This document shows positions 32,890-41,318 of a stretch of 44,386 nucleotides of DNA, in pieces (positions within the stretch are counted from its first letter, which is position 1; each line of letters starts with the position of its first letter). A model generated the notes under the pieces. The model was not told the origin of the DNA. It saw nothing but the letters and a program-made list of their open reading frames with translations, and searched no databases. The DNA lies in contig CALUUH010000015.1 in assembly GCA_944323875.1 (NCBI GenBank), forward strand, positions 1-44,386, given 5' to 3'. A program made the translations under genes and the position numbers. The stretch is from Candidatus Gastranaerophilales bacterium. GTDB taxonomy: Bacteria; Cyanobacteriota; Vampirovibrionia; Gastranaerophilales; Gastranaerophilaceae.

Positions 32890-33615
32890 ATGTTTTCAAG
32901 TTTTATCAGAAATTTATTATCCTCTGGAGGTGAAGCAAGCGCAATGCAGCGTGCAATGCAGCTTAACCAGAAGATTATTGCGTCTTATCCTCAAGCAAAT
33001 CGGACTAATCCGCAAAATCCGCTTGATACGATTTATCCTAATTCCAACCCGAATGTAAAATCGTTTGAAAAAGTTTTACAGTCATCCACAAATGTTAATT
33101 TCGGATCATTGCTGTTAAATCCTAAAAGTCTGAATGTAAATGCTCAGCTTGCCCAACCGGATTCTACAGATGCGATTACGAAAGCTATTCAACAAGCAGT
33201 AAATCCTACGGCTCCTGTACAATCTCAGCAGCCGGCATCAAAAAGTCAAATTCTCGATATAATTTCGCAAATATCAGAAAAGCACGGGGTTGATGAAAAT
33301 TTGATTAAGGCTGTGATTAAACAAGAATCCGGATTTAATCCTAATGCAAAATCAAAAGCAGGTGCTATGGGCTTAATGCAGTTAATGCCGCAGACCGCTA
33401 AACATTTAGGCGTAAAAGATCCTTATAATGCAGTACAAAATATTGACGGCGGGGTGCGATATTTAAAATCAATGCTTGAAAAATATAACGGGAATATAAT
33501 ACTGGCGCTTGCCGCATATAATGCAGGCCCAAATGCCGTTGACAGATATGACGGAGTACCGCCGTATTCAGAAACACAAAATTATGTAAAAAGCATTCTC
33601 GCAAATTATTTATAA
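32890..33615 (+). CDS. Lytic transglycosylase (SLT domain), possibly flagellum-associated
   Basis: A 241-residue protein whose C-terminal half (about 120-241) is a soluble lytic transglycosylase domain, cleaving peptidoglycan: catalytic E146 in [44 protein letters not shown] and [15 protein letters not shown]. The first 120 residues are polar and linker-like, without a signal peptide; this fits export through the flagellar apparatus, as for FlgJ-like rod muramidases, or an unusual export route. Three flagellar genes lie 3-5 kb downstream on the other strand. Alternatively it could be a general cell-wall enzyme. Confidence 0.85.
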   Translation: MFSSFIRNLLSSGGEASAMQRAMQLNQKIIASYPQANRTNPQNPLDTIYPNSNPNVKSFEKVLQSSTNVNFGSLLLNPKSLNVNAQLAQPDSTDAITKAIQQAVNPTAPVQSQQPASKSQILDIISQISEKHGVDENLIKAVIKQESGFNPNAKSKAGAMGLMQLMPQTAKHLGVKDPYNAVQNIDGGVRYLKSMLEKYNGNIILALAAYNAGPNAVDRYDGVPPYSETQNYVKSILANYL

Positions 33616-33658
33616 AAACAAAATATTGATGACTTAAACATAATCAATCTGAATATTT

Positions 33659-35485
33659 TTACTCAATAATTTTACCGTCAAACAATTCCATTACCATATT
33701 GACAGTATCGGAATATAACAGGCTGTCCACAGTGTTTTTGGGTTTCAGTTTAACCTCTTTTATTTCATCTTTTGCAGTTTCAACTTCTTCCTCAGAAATT
33801 TCCTCTGCTTTTTTTACCGGCGGAGGAACGGCCGGACTAGACTTTGGGGGCGCTGCATCTACTTTTACATCGCTTGCTTGCGGAAGCCGTACAACAACAT
33901 GTGTGTTTTGCTGGTTAAACATTGTGTCTACAGCATTTTGTAATGTTTGTTTTTTAGAGCCTTCAACAAATTGTTTTAACAGAACTTCTGATTTTAATGT
34001 TAATGTAACCCCGTTTGGCGATATTTCTATCGGGTTTGCCCATTGTTTTAAAAGCGCACGTGTAGGGATGTTCTGTATATTTTCAAGCAATTGTCCCCAG
34101 AGTACACTGATATCACCGGAGGAAACAGGTTTTGACATCGGCACAGGTGAAAATTCTTCAACAGTCTGTTTAGGTGCTTCAACTTTTTCCTGTACAGGTT
34201 CCGGCGCAACCGGTTTTGATGTCGGTGTGCTTACTTCTTGCGTTTTCGGAATATCCGGTTTGGCTGCCGGCGGCTCAGGTTTTAAAACAGGTGCGGTCGC
34301 TGAATGGTATTGACGCGGCGGCTCTATTGCCCCGCCTTCCAGACGCGAAATTCTGTTTTGTAACTCCTGCAGCGTTGTGTTTTCCGTAAGATTTGCCATA
34401 TCAATTACGGCAACTTCCAGCCACAAACGCGGATTGTTTGTTGTTTTAAGTTCTTTTATGTATTCGGAACATTTTTCTATAAGTGAAACTATTTGATGTG
34501 TTTCCAGTTTTTCAGCCTGTTTTGAAAGCGCATTCAATTGTACATCATTCAACTGTGTTAATTCAAGAACAATATCTTTCTGACAGGTTTTGACAATTAA
34601 AAGATTTTTGAGATAGTCCAAAAGGTTTGTCAAAATTTGTGCAGGTTCGTTACCTGAATTGTATATTTTTTCAAGAATTGTAATCCCGTCATTCGGAGCA
34701 GAATTTATAATCGCATTTGTTAATTCATTAAGCACATCAAACGAAAGCCGTCCGAGTAAATTATTAATATCATCAGTTGTAATAGCCTGCTCTCCGTCAA
34801 GGACACTCAACTGGTCAAGCAAAGCAATACTGTCACGCATTCCGCCTGCTGAATTTTTTGCGATTGTCATAAGTGCATCGTCTGTTATATTTATTCCTTC
34901 TTTGTCGGAAATCATTCTCAGATGCGCAACAATATCTGAGGTTGTTATACGTTTGAAATCATATCTCTGGCAGCGGCTTTTGATAGTGTCCAAAACCTTA
35001 TGAACTTCGGTTGTTGCAAGTATAAAGATTACATTTTTCGGCGGTTCTTCAAGTGTTTTCAACAACGCATTAAACGCTGTTGTTGAAAGCATGTGAACTT
35101 CGTCTATAATATATATTTTATATCTGCTGTTTACCGGGGCATACATAACTTTTTCAAGAATATTTTGTGCATCCTCAACTTTTCTGTTGCTTGCAGCATC
35201 AATTTCTATAACGTCCATCGGAGTGGAATTTGTTATATCAATACAGTTTTCGCATTTGCCGCAAGGATGAATTGTCGGGCCTTCTTTACAGTTAAGAGAT
35301 TTGGCAAAAATTCTGGCTGTAGAGGTTTTTCCCGTACCTCTCGGGCCTGTAAAAAGGTATGCATGAGAAATCTTATTCAGGGCAATAGCGTTGGCGAGTG
35401 CCTTTTTTATATGTTCCTGTCCAACGACTTCTTCCAGTGTTTGCGGACGATATTTGCGATATAAAGGTATATATTTTTCGTTCAT
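33659..35485 (-). CDS. dnaX: DNA polymerase III subunits gamma and tau
   Basis: Start chosen at the ATG at 35485 (608 residues, MNEKYIPLYRKYRPQT); the in-frame upstream extension to 35533 is not conserved. The clamp-loader ATPase core has the P-loop GPRGTGKT (47-54), zinc cysteines C66, C75, C78 and C81, Walker B IDEVH (127-131), sensor 1 ATTEVHK and sensor 2 GGMRDSIALLDQ. Domain III follows, then a Pro-rich linker (about 395-460) and a C-terminal tau domain. It loads the sliding clamp and couples polymerases and helicase. An A7 run near residue 560 could allow a frameshift to a shorter product. It is divergent from ldcA, with 40 bases between start codons. Confidence 0.95.
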   Translation of the reverse strand: MNEKYIPLYRKYRPQTLEEVVGQEHIKKALANAIALNKISHAYLFTGPRGTGKTSTARIFAKSLNCKEGPTIHPCGKCENCIDITNSTPMDVIEIDAASNRKVEDAQNILEKVMYAPVNSRYKIYIIDEVHMLSTTAFNALLKTLEEPPKNVIFILATTEVHKVLDTIKSRCQRYDFKRITTSDIVAHLRMISDKEGINITDDALMTIAKNSAGGMRDSIALLDQLSVLDGEQAITTDDINNLLGRLSFDVLNELTNAIINSAPNDGITILEKIYNSGNEPAQILTNLLDYLKNLLIVKTCQKDIVLELTQLNDVQLNALSKQAEKLETHQIVSLIEKCSEYIKELKTTNNPRLWLEVAVIDMANLTENTTLQELQNRISRLEGGAIEPPRQYHSATAPVLKPEPPAAKPDIPKTQEVSTPTSKPVAPEPVQEKVEAPKQTVEEFSPVPMSKPVSSGDISVLWGQLLENIQNIPTRALLKQWANPIEISPNGVTLTLKSEVLLKQFVEGSKKQTLQNAVDTMFNQQNTHVVVRLPQASDVKVDAAPPKSSPAVPPPVKKAEEISEEEVETAKDEIKEVKLKPKNTVDSLLYSDTVNMVMELFDGKIIE

Positions 35486-35491
35486 GATATC

Positions 35492-35500
35492 ATTATAACA
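35492..35500 (-). promoter_or_regulatory. Extended -10 promoter of dnaX, probably leaderless
   Basis: On the minus strand TGTTATAAT lies six bases before the dnaX ATG. Transcription would begin at the A of the ATG, and no Shine-Dalgarno sequence exists. The 40-base gap to ldcA leaves no room for another promoter for dnaX close by. Confidence 0.5.
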
Positions 35501-35525
35501 GAAGTTAGAGAAAAAGGGTAAAAAT

Positions 35526-36422
35526 ATGAACATAATTAAACCTGCAAGTTTACAAATCGGGGATACAATAGGAATTTTGGCAACAGCAGGAGCTGTGGAA
35601 AGTCGTGAAAATGTATTGCGTGCAAAACAATTTTTTGAAACCCGGGGGTATAAAGTAGTTTTGAGCGAGAATGTTTTTGATGAATACCGCTATCTTGCAG
35701 GAAGTGATGAAAAAAAAGTCGAAGAACTGCATAAATTTTTCCTCAATCCCGAAATAAAAGCCATAATCTGTATGCGGGGCGGATATGGCGCAGTAAGGCT
35801 TGTAGAAAAGATAGATTATAATATTATCAGAAATAACCCGAAAATATTTTGCGGCTACTCTGATATCTCAGCGCTTTCCGTAATGATGTATAAACGTGCC
35901 GGTCTTGTTACATATTCAGGGCCGCTTGCCCAGAGCGATTTTGGGCTTGAAAACCCGTCAGAATTTACAATAAATGCATTCTTTGAAGCTGTTACATCTG
36001 ATAATCCACTTATCATTGAGCCGGAAAACGGAGTATCTTATTATTCTCAAGATGCAGAAGGCGTCTTGTGGGGCGGCAATCTTGCAACAGTTGTTTCGCT
36101 TTGCGGATTAGATTTTCTCCCTGATGAAAAATTTATCTTCTTTACAGAAGATCTTAACGAGCCTGTTTACAAAATAGACAAAATGATGTCCCAATTAATG
36201 AATATTAAGCAATTCAGAACGAATATCAGTGCCATAATTCTCGGTGATTTTTTAGATATTGATAACAAGCAATGGCTTGACGAACTGTTTTATGAAATTG
36301 CGGATAAACTTAAAATCCCTGTAATAAGCGGCTTTAAAATCACTCACGAAAAAGATAAAGTCACTTTGCCGTATGGCGCAAAATCAAAGCTTGAGCATGG
36401 ACGGTTAATCATAAACCAATAA
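35526..36422 (+). CDS. ldcA: Murein tetrapeptide LD-carboxypeptidase (S66 family)
   Basis: Cytoplasmic enzyme that removes the terminal D-alanine from murein tetrapeptides during cell-wall recycling. The 298 residues fit the family. The nucleophile is S112 in FCGYSDISALS; upstream MRGGYGAVRL is the conserved oxyanion block. The acid and base are in TEDLNEPVYKIDKMM (near 208) and KITHEKDKVTLPYGAKS (near the end). AAGGG precedes the ATG at 35526. It is divergent from dnaX and its promoter must lie inside or beyond the dnaX start. Confidence 0.9.
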   Translation: MNIIKPASLQIGDTIGILATAGAVESRENVLRAKQFFETRGYKVVLSENVFDEYRYLAGSDEKKVEELHKFFLNPEIKAIICMRGGYGAVRLVEKIDYNIIRNNPKIFCGYSDISALSVMMYKRAGLVTYSGPLAQSDFGLENPSEFTINAFFEAVTSDNPLIIEPENGVSYYSQDAEGVLWGGNLATVVSLCGLDFLPDEKFIFFTEDLNEPVYKIDKMMSQLMNIKQFRTNISAIILGDFLDIDNKQWLDELFYEIADKLKIPVISGFKITHEKDKVTLPYGAKSKLEHGRLIINQ

Positions 36423-36424
36423 AA

Positions 36425-36447
36425 AGAGGAACATCTTATGTTCCTCT
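36425..36447 (-). terminator. Intrinsic terminator of the flagellar operon
   Basis: AGAGGAACAT and its complement (36425-36434 and 36438-36447) form a 10-base-pair stem with a three-base loop. On the minus strand TTTTTATT starts directly at the foot of the stem, so it terminates the leftward flagellar operon. It may also work weakly for ldcA, whose stop codon is three bases away, although no U-tract lies on that side. Confidence 0.8.
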
Positions 36448-36490
36448 AAAAATGGAGTTTGAATTAAGAATAGTTTATTTTTATCATACC

Positions 36491-37327
36491 TTAACTACCT
36501 ACCAGACGAAGCGCTTCTTCCAGCAATTCTTTGTTAGATGAGATAAGTTTGTTAGATATCTCAAGCTGTAATTTAGCCATCTGGAAATACGAGATATTAC
36601 CTTTAAAATCTGCGTTAGATAATTCTAAAAGTCCTGAACGAATTTCGCCAACCCCCAGAACAGGTTTGCCGGATTCTTCGGTTTCAAGATAGTAGCCGTC
36701 TTTAAACTCGTATAAAGCCGCTGAATTATGAAAATTTCTCAGAGTGATTTTATAAAGCGGGACTGTTCTTTTGCCGCCGTCAGCTTTTCCGATAATTGTA
36801 CCGTCATTTTTAATTTCATATTCATCATATTTACCGAGGAATTTTCCGTTATTCGGATCAATCCAAAGTTTAATATCGGTTGTCGGAATGTCAAGCGAAC
36901 CGCCTTTGAGCGCTGTTTCCTGATACAAGTCAGCCGTAACAGGTTTTGTACCCTGCATTATTTCGCCTTTATCGTTCAAAATATAGCCCTGAACTGTGTT
37001 GCCGTTTTTAGCACGGTAAACACCTTCACTATCGAATGTAAATTCGCCAAGACGCGTGTAAACGCTTTTTCCTTCTTTTGTTTTTGTGAGGAAAAAGCCG
37101 CTGCCTTCCAGAAATACGTTATCTTTTGATGTACCGGGAGTAGATTTGCCCTGACTCATTTTCTTTTCATAGTCATCGGCCACTGCCCCGCCTAAAAATG
37201 TTTTAAAAGTAACCTGTTTTTCTTTAAAACCCGGAGTATAGATGTTGGTCATGTTGTCGGCAATAACATCCATCCAGTTAGTCGTTGCTTTCTGGGTATT
37301 TATTGCCGTGGTAAAAGAATCATTCAT
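36491..37327 (-). CDS. Flagellar hook/basal-body rod family protein (FlgE/FlgF/FlgG-like)
   Basis: Start chosen at the ATG at 37327, with AAGGAG seven bases upstream; the longer frame is spurious. The 278 residues have both conserved ends of the family: an N-terminal rod domain (FTTAINTQKATTNWMDVIADN, MTNIYTPGFKEK) and a C-terminal one (SNADFKGNISYFQMAKLQLE, ISNKLISSNKELLEEALRL). Between lies a central domain with FLEGSGFFLTKTKEGKSVYT and RLGEFTFDSEGVYR. Length suits FlgG or FlgF better than full-length FlgE, but a short hook protein is possible. It overlaps the fliK-like gene by eight bases, and forms with fliJ one operon. Confidence 0.85.
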   Translation of the reverse strand: MNDSFTTAINTQKATTNWMDVIADNMTNIYTPGFKEKQVTFKTFLGGAVADDYEKKMSQGKSTPGTSKDNVFLEGSGFFLTKTKEGKSVYTRLGEFTFDSEGVYRAKNGNTVQGYILNDKGEIMQGTKPVTADLYQETALKGGSLDIPTTDIKLWIDPNNGKFLGKYDEYEIKNDGTIIGKADGGKRTVPLYKITLRNFHNSAALYEFKDGYYLETEESGKPVLGVGEIRSGLLELSNADFKGNISYFQMAKLQLEISNKLISSNKELLEEALRLVGS

Positions 37328-38192
37328 CAGCGTTCTCCTTCTTATCTTTATTTTGTTGTTCTTGCTGCTGTTTATGTTTTGAATAAGATAACTGGCTGTA
37401 CGGAAGGTTTTCTTCATCAAAACGTTGGCGTAAAAATCCTATATTGTTTTTCAAATATTCTTCAACTGCTCTGTCTCCGGGGATAAAGTTTGCCATAATA
37501 CTTCCATCCCTGTTTACTTTTATAATTACGGAAACATCTTTGTCAAAATCTATTCTGAACGGTTGATTTGTTTTTAAAGAATCAGAAAGCAAATTCATCA
37601 TAGTTGATGATACTTTTGCCGTTTTTTCAGCCGCCTGAACATTAACTTCTGCAAGCTGGCTTAACTGTCCTGCTATAGACTGCATTGACATGTCGGTATT
37701 TTTAACCAGATCAGTAAAAAACATTGCGTCATTAGCGTCCATTGAAACTGTTTGATAATTCAGACTTGCCTGCATTGACGAAAAATCCGTGTTATTAAAA
37801 GACATTCTGTCACTTGTATTGAGAAGCGACTGGATATTCTTGCTTAATATAGACTGAGTATCATTCAAATCATCATTGTATGTTAACTCGCCTTTTAGCG
37901 TATTATTGTTTTTGATTTTGTCATCATTTTTTTGTTTGTCATTGTCCTTATCAGAGGTTTCTTTTTGTTCCTCTGTTTTTTGTGTTTCATCAGCCTGTTT
38001 ATTTTCTTCGGTTTGTTCAGTTTCTTCAACCTGTTCTGTTTTTTCTGCTGCATTTTCTTCTTTAGAAGAAGCTGTTTTCATTTCATCCTCAAAAGCGGAT
38101 GAATCTGTTTTTGATGTTCTGGAATTTTGTTTAACAGATGATGTTGATGTTGTGCTTGTTGAACTTACTGCTGATGATGTATCTATATTCAT
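37320..38192 (-). CDS. FliK-like flagellar hook-length control protein
   Basis: A 290-residue protein with a Ser/Thr-rich then Glu/Gln/Lys-rich disordered N-terminal region (about 1-100), a middle helical part (120-205) and a small C-terminal domain (about 205-275) with VIIKVNRDGSIMANFIPGDR and a helix ending in LRQRFDEENL. The order and the C-terminal V-x-x-(G/D)-x-V/I-x-x-F...LR..L pattern match FliK, which measures hook length and switches secretion specificity. It starts three bases after the fliJ stop and its last codons contain the ATG of the hook/rod gene. FliK is poorly conserved, so this rests largely on context. Confidence 0.7.
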   Translation of the reverse strand: MNIDTSSAVSSTSTTSTSSVKQNSRTSKTDSSAFEDEMKTASSKEENAAEKTEQVEETEQTEENKQADETQKTEEQKETSDKDNDKQKNDDKIKNNNTLKGELTYNDDLNDTQSILSKNIQSLLNTSDRMSFNNTDFSSMQASLNYQTVSMDANDAMFFTDLVKNTDMSMQSIAGQLSQLAEVNVQAAEKTAKVSSTMMNLLSDSLKTNQPFRIDFDKDVSVIIKVNRDGSIMANFIPGDRAVEEYLKNNIGFLRQRFDEENLPYSQLSYSKHKQQQEQQNKDKKENADE

Positions 38193-38195
38193 TAC

Positions 38196-38687
38196 CTACG
38201 CCTCATTGTCTAATGCTTCCAGTTGTCTTAGAATTTCTTTTTCTTCCTCCTCCTGTTTTTCAACGGATTGAGCGAAGAACCTTGTTACACCTAATTCGGA
38301 ATACTTTTTCAATTCCTGAGCCTTTTCTTCTTCAAGATAAGCTTCTCTGTTCTTTTCCTTGTGTTTTTCAAGAACCTTTACAGCCTGTTCAAGAAGAACG
38401 AGTTTGTGCTTTTCAGCATCAAGAATGTTTTGTTTTTCAATACGAATTTGTTCCAGTTGTTCTGCCTTTTCCCAGAGATGAACGAGATAATTGTCATAAG
38501 CCTCATACATCATCGGGTCTGCCTGCCGCATATTAGATTTTGTTGCTTCAATTTCAGCGTTGTTCTTTCTGATGTTTTCTTCTGCAATAATGACTTCTTG
38601 CTGTGCTTTTTGAACAACGAGTAATTGCTCTTCTTTTTTCCGGATTCTGAAATCCAGTATTTTCTGTAATCTGTAACGAAAAGGCAT
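38196..38687 (-). CDS. fliJ: Flagellar export chaperone FliJ
   Basis: A 163-residue coiled-coil protein that begins MPFRYRLQKILDFRIRKKEE, the F-x-YRLQ-x-(I/L)L signature of FliJ, which sits in the flagellar ATPase ring of FliI and aids export. The remaining chain is a long alpha-helical hairpin rich in E, K and Q, as expected. It heads a leftward three-gene operon with the FliK-like and rod/hook genes; the rest of the flagellar genes (fliI, flhA, flgD) are not in the window. A dyad symmetry is present about 10-50 bases before its start. Confidence 0.85.
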   Translation of the reverse strand: MPFRYRLQKILDFRIRKKEEQLLVVQKAQQEVIIAEENIRKNNAEIEATKSNMRQADPMMYEAYDNYLVHLWEKAEQLEQIRIEKQNILDAEKHKLVLLEQAVKVLEKHKEKNREAYLEEEKAQELKKYSELGVTRFFAQSVEKQEEEEKEILRQLEALDNEA

Positions 38688-38694
38688 TTTAGGC

Positions 38695-38735
38695 TACACT
38701 TTCTTGATGTTATTATGAAGGATTTTGAAAGTGTA
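38695..38735. repeat. 9-bp inverted repeat upstream of fliJ
   Basis: TACACTTTC (38695-38703) and GAAAGTGTA (38727-38735) are perfect complements with 23 bases between, just upstream of the fliJ start at 38687. The position suits an operator for the flagellar operon; it could also form a hairpin in the leader. No sigma-28 promoter consensus is visible. Confidence 0.45.
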
Positions 38736-38922
38736 ATAAACATCTAAACGTATGATATTATTAATGATAAGAGTTAATAAGTCAATTTTTCTTAAAATTT
38801 GACCATAAGTTCAATGAAAGGAATAAAATAACAGCCAATTTAACTCTTTTATTTGCAAGTTTTTATTTTTTCTGATACGATTATCTCATGAAGATTACAT
38901 TTTGCGTAAGGAAGGGGGCTAA

Positions 38923-40284
38923 ATGAAATTTTCCTCATCATTTAAAGTAGGTCTTTTAACACTCATAGCAATAATTTTACTCGTAGGTATTGTGTTCAAA
39001 GTAAAAGGCCGCGCTTTTTCTTCCGCAAAACGTATTGAAGTCCAGTTCAAGGATGTTAATGGCATGCGGCCTGGCGCAGGCGTTCAAATGATGGGGATTA
39101 GAGTCGGACAGGTCGAAGAAGTTCAGCCTGTATTGGACGGGGTTAACAGTCATGTTAATGTAAAATTCGTTATAACCGAGCCTCATATTTCTATCCCGCA
39201 GGCTTCAATGTTTTCCATCCAGCAATCGGGCCTCATCGGGGAATTATTTCTGGAAATCACCCCGCCCAAAAACAGAATTATCTATATCCCAATGACTAAC
39301 ACCAACATATTATACAAAGACGACGATGTGCAGATGAAGCTCGGTGACAAATATTATAATGTGGGTAAAATTACAAATATAGAAGTCGTTTCTCATGAAG
39401 TCGTACCTTATAATATAAGAGAAAGCATTAAAACAAATTATGCTTACAAAATCAATTATATAGTAAATCTTCCAGGATTAATTCTGCCGGAATTTTTAAA
39501 AGGCAGTGCCGTAAAAGAGGACGGTACTTACAAATTGAGAATATCAACTCTGGACGATGTTGTTTTGCCATATCCTAATCAAACCTCGCCTTATACAATC
39601 ATAGAACCTATGCGTATAGCTGACTTTATGGATTGGCAATATAAAGCGGCAGAATCTTTAACCGAAACCAACCAGAAAATTAATGATTTGCTTTCTGACG
39701 AAGTCATTGCTGAACTAAAAATGTCTGTAACTAATATCAACAGTTTGACAGCACAAACAAGCGATACAATGACTAAACTCAACGAACTCATTGAGTCTTC
39801 AAAAGGCGACATTGAAAATATGATGGCTATGATGGATCAAGCAACTCAAGATTTCCATACAATATCCGCAAATGTTAACAATATAATCGGAGATCCGCAA
39901 TTCAAAACAACAATTTATTCAACCGCGGATTCAGTGGAACAGCTTGCCAATAATTTGAATAAAATTATCGGTAATGACGAAGAAGCCGAACAAATGGCCC
40001 AAGATTTGAGAGCAATTACGCATAATGTTAATGAAATAAGTGCCTATGTTAATTCTTTGACTAAAGACGAGCAGTTGAAAAAAGATTTGACAAGAGCTGT
40101 AAACAATATCAACAACGCGATGTGTGATATATCAAGAACGCTTGCGGCGGTTAACAAGCTTACTCCTGAAAACAAATCCGAACTGGAAAAAATTATTGAT
40201 GATACATCTGAAACAACATCTAATTTAAGAAAATTCTCAGAAAAACTGAATAAACGCTTCCTGCTGTTCAGATTAATGTTCTGA
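38923..40284 (+). CDS. MCE/MlaD family protein (lipid transport across the envelope)
   Basis: A 453-residue protein. An N-terminal anchor (about 7-25) precedes one MCE domain (about 36-118, with VQFKDVNGMRPGAGVQMMGI, RVGQVEEV and QSGLIGELFLEITPP). A middle region with many conserved hydrophobic residues follows, and a long helical tail (about 235-450) of heptad-like repeats (NQKINDLLSDEVIAEL and similar) suggests an extended rod. MCE proteins form hexameric rings that pass lipids between inner and outer membranes. The ribosome-binding site AAGGAAGGGGG is strong. It precedes lpxK, so it is near lipid A synthesis; the ABC transporter genes usually found with MCE (mlaE, mlaF) are not adjacent. 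Confidence 0.87.
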   Translation: MKFSSSFKVGLLTLIAIILLVGIVFKVKGRAFSSAKRIEVQFKDVNGMRPGAGVQMMGIRVGQVEEVQPVLDGVNSHVNVKFVITEPHISIPQASMFSIQQSGLIGELFLEITPPKNRIIYIPMTNTNILYKDDDVQMKLGDKYYNVGKITNIEVVSHEVVPYNIRESIKTNYAYKINYIVNLPGLILPEFLKGSAVKEDGTYKLRISTLDDVVLPYPNQTSPYTIIEPMRIADFMDWQYKAAESLTETNQKINDLLSDEVIAELKMSVTNINSLTAQTSDTMTKLNELIESSKGDIENMMAMMDQATQDFHTISANVNNIIGDPQFKTTIYSTADSVEQLANNLNKIIGNDEEAEQMAQDLRAITHNVNEISAYVNSLTKDEQLKKDLTRAVNNINNAMCDISRTLAAVNKLTPENKSELEKIIDDTSETTSNLRKFSEKLNKRFLLFRLMF

Positions 40285-40301
40285 TTTTCTCGGGAAAAAC
40301 A

Positions 40302-41318
40302 ATGGAATTAAAAACTAAAATAACGGAAATTCATTATAATAAAGATGCAAAAGGTGCTTTATTTAAGCTGCTGGAATTTTGTTCGGTATTTTACGGACTT
40401 GGCAGCGGGTTAAAAAATCTGCTTTATGACAAAAATATTCTAAAACCTAAAAGAGTTCAGGCTTATGTAATATCTGTCGGGAATGTTACAACCGGAGGCG
40501 TCGGCAAAACACCCGTTGTTGCGGAAATAGCAAAATATTTGACATCAATCGGCCAAAAGCCGGCTATAGTTTCGCGCGGGTATGGCGGCGGGCTTTCCAA
40601 CAAAAATATAAATATAATTTCCGACGGTGAAAAAATTTATCACAATGCCCAAATGGCCGGCGATGAACCTTACTGGCTGGCTGAAAATACTAAATCCATC
40701 GTTATAACAACAAAAAACAGATTTAAAGGCGCTGAATATGCTGTTAAAAAATTCGCTGCTACGCACATAATCCTTGATGACGGCTTTCAACACAGAAAAC
40801 TGTATCGCGATTTGGATATTGTGCTAATGGACAGCGAAAAAGGTTTCGGCAACGAAAAACTTCTTCCGGCCGGCCCTTTGCGCGAAGGAACAGAAGCGTT
40901 TAAAAGGATTGATAAATTTGTCATTGTGAGTAAAAACACCGACCACAAACGTGCAGAAAAGCTGGCAAAAATTATGGGCAAAAAACTCAACCTGCAAACT
41001 TTTGTATGTAAAACCGAGCCTGATTATATTTATAATATTAAAACCGGCGGCAGATTGGAGACAGGCAGCGAAATTACGGCAATGTGTGCAATAGGGCAGC
41101 CCGAACAGTTTTTTGCATTTTTGCAAGGCTACAACCTCAAGTCTAAAATCGCGCTCGACGACCACCACCAATACTGTGAGGAAGATATAAAAAATATTCA
41201 GGGGAATATCGTTGTAACAGAAAAAGATGCCGTAAAATTACAGGGCTTAAACTACGATAATATTTATGCGTTAAAATTAAAGACGGTTATAGACGTAAAG
41301 GAATTGTTAGGTGAGTAA
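40302..41318 (+). CDS. lpxK: Tetraacyldisaccharide 4'-kinase (lipid A synthesis)
   Basis: Adds the 4'-phosphate to the lipid A precursor at the inner membrane. The P-loop is at about 60-71 (SVGNVTTGGVGKTP), followed by SRGYGGG, the substrate/metal motif GDEPYWLA and DDGFQHRKLYRDLDIVLMD, and the phosphate-binding LLPAGPLREG. The 338 residues match the family. It shows that this organism makes lipid A and is didermic. The end overlaps nth by eight bases, and it lies 17 bases after the MCE gene. The start ATG has only a weak ribosome-binding site. Confidence 0.95.
   Translation: MELKTKITEIHYNKDAKGALFKLLEFCSVFYGLGSGLKNLLYDKNILKPKRVQAYVISVGNVTTGGVGKTPVVAEIAKYLTSIGQKPAIVSRGYGGGLSNKNINIISDGEKIYHNAQMAGDEPYWLAENTKSIVITTKNRFKGAEYAVKKFAATHIILDDGFQHRKLYRDLDIVLMDSEKGFGNEKLLPAGPLREGTEAFKRIDKFVIVSKNTDHKRAEKLAKIMGKKLNLQTFVCKTEPDYIYNIKTGGRLETGSEITAMCAIGQPEQFFAFLQGYNLKSKIALDDHHQYCEEDIKNIQGNIVVTEKDAVKLQGLNYDNIYALKLKTVIDVKELLGE

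Noticed and set aside
33699-34313. Plus-strand ORF of 204 codons antisense to dnaX
   Set aside because: It is the antisense shadow of the Pro-rich tau region and gives a Ser/Thr/Gly-rich, implausible protein.
37876-38536. Two overlapping plus-strand ORFs antisense to the fliK-like and fliJ genes
   Set aside because: They are Ser/Cys/Leu-rich antisense shadows of low-complexity Glu/Lys/Gln-rich coding sequence on the other strand.
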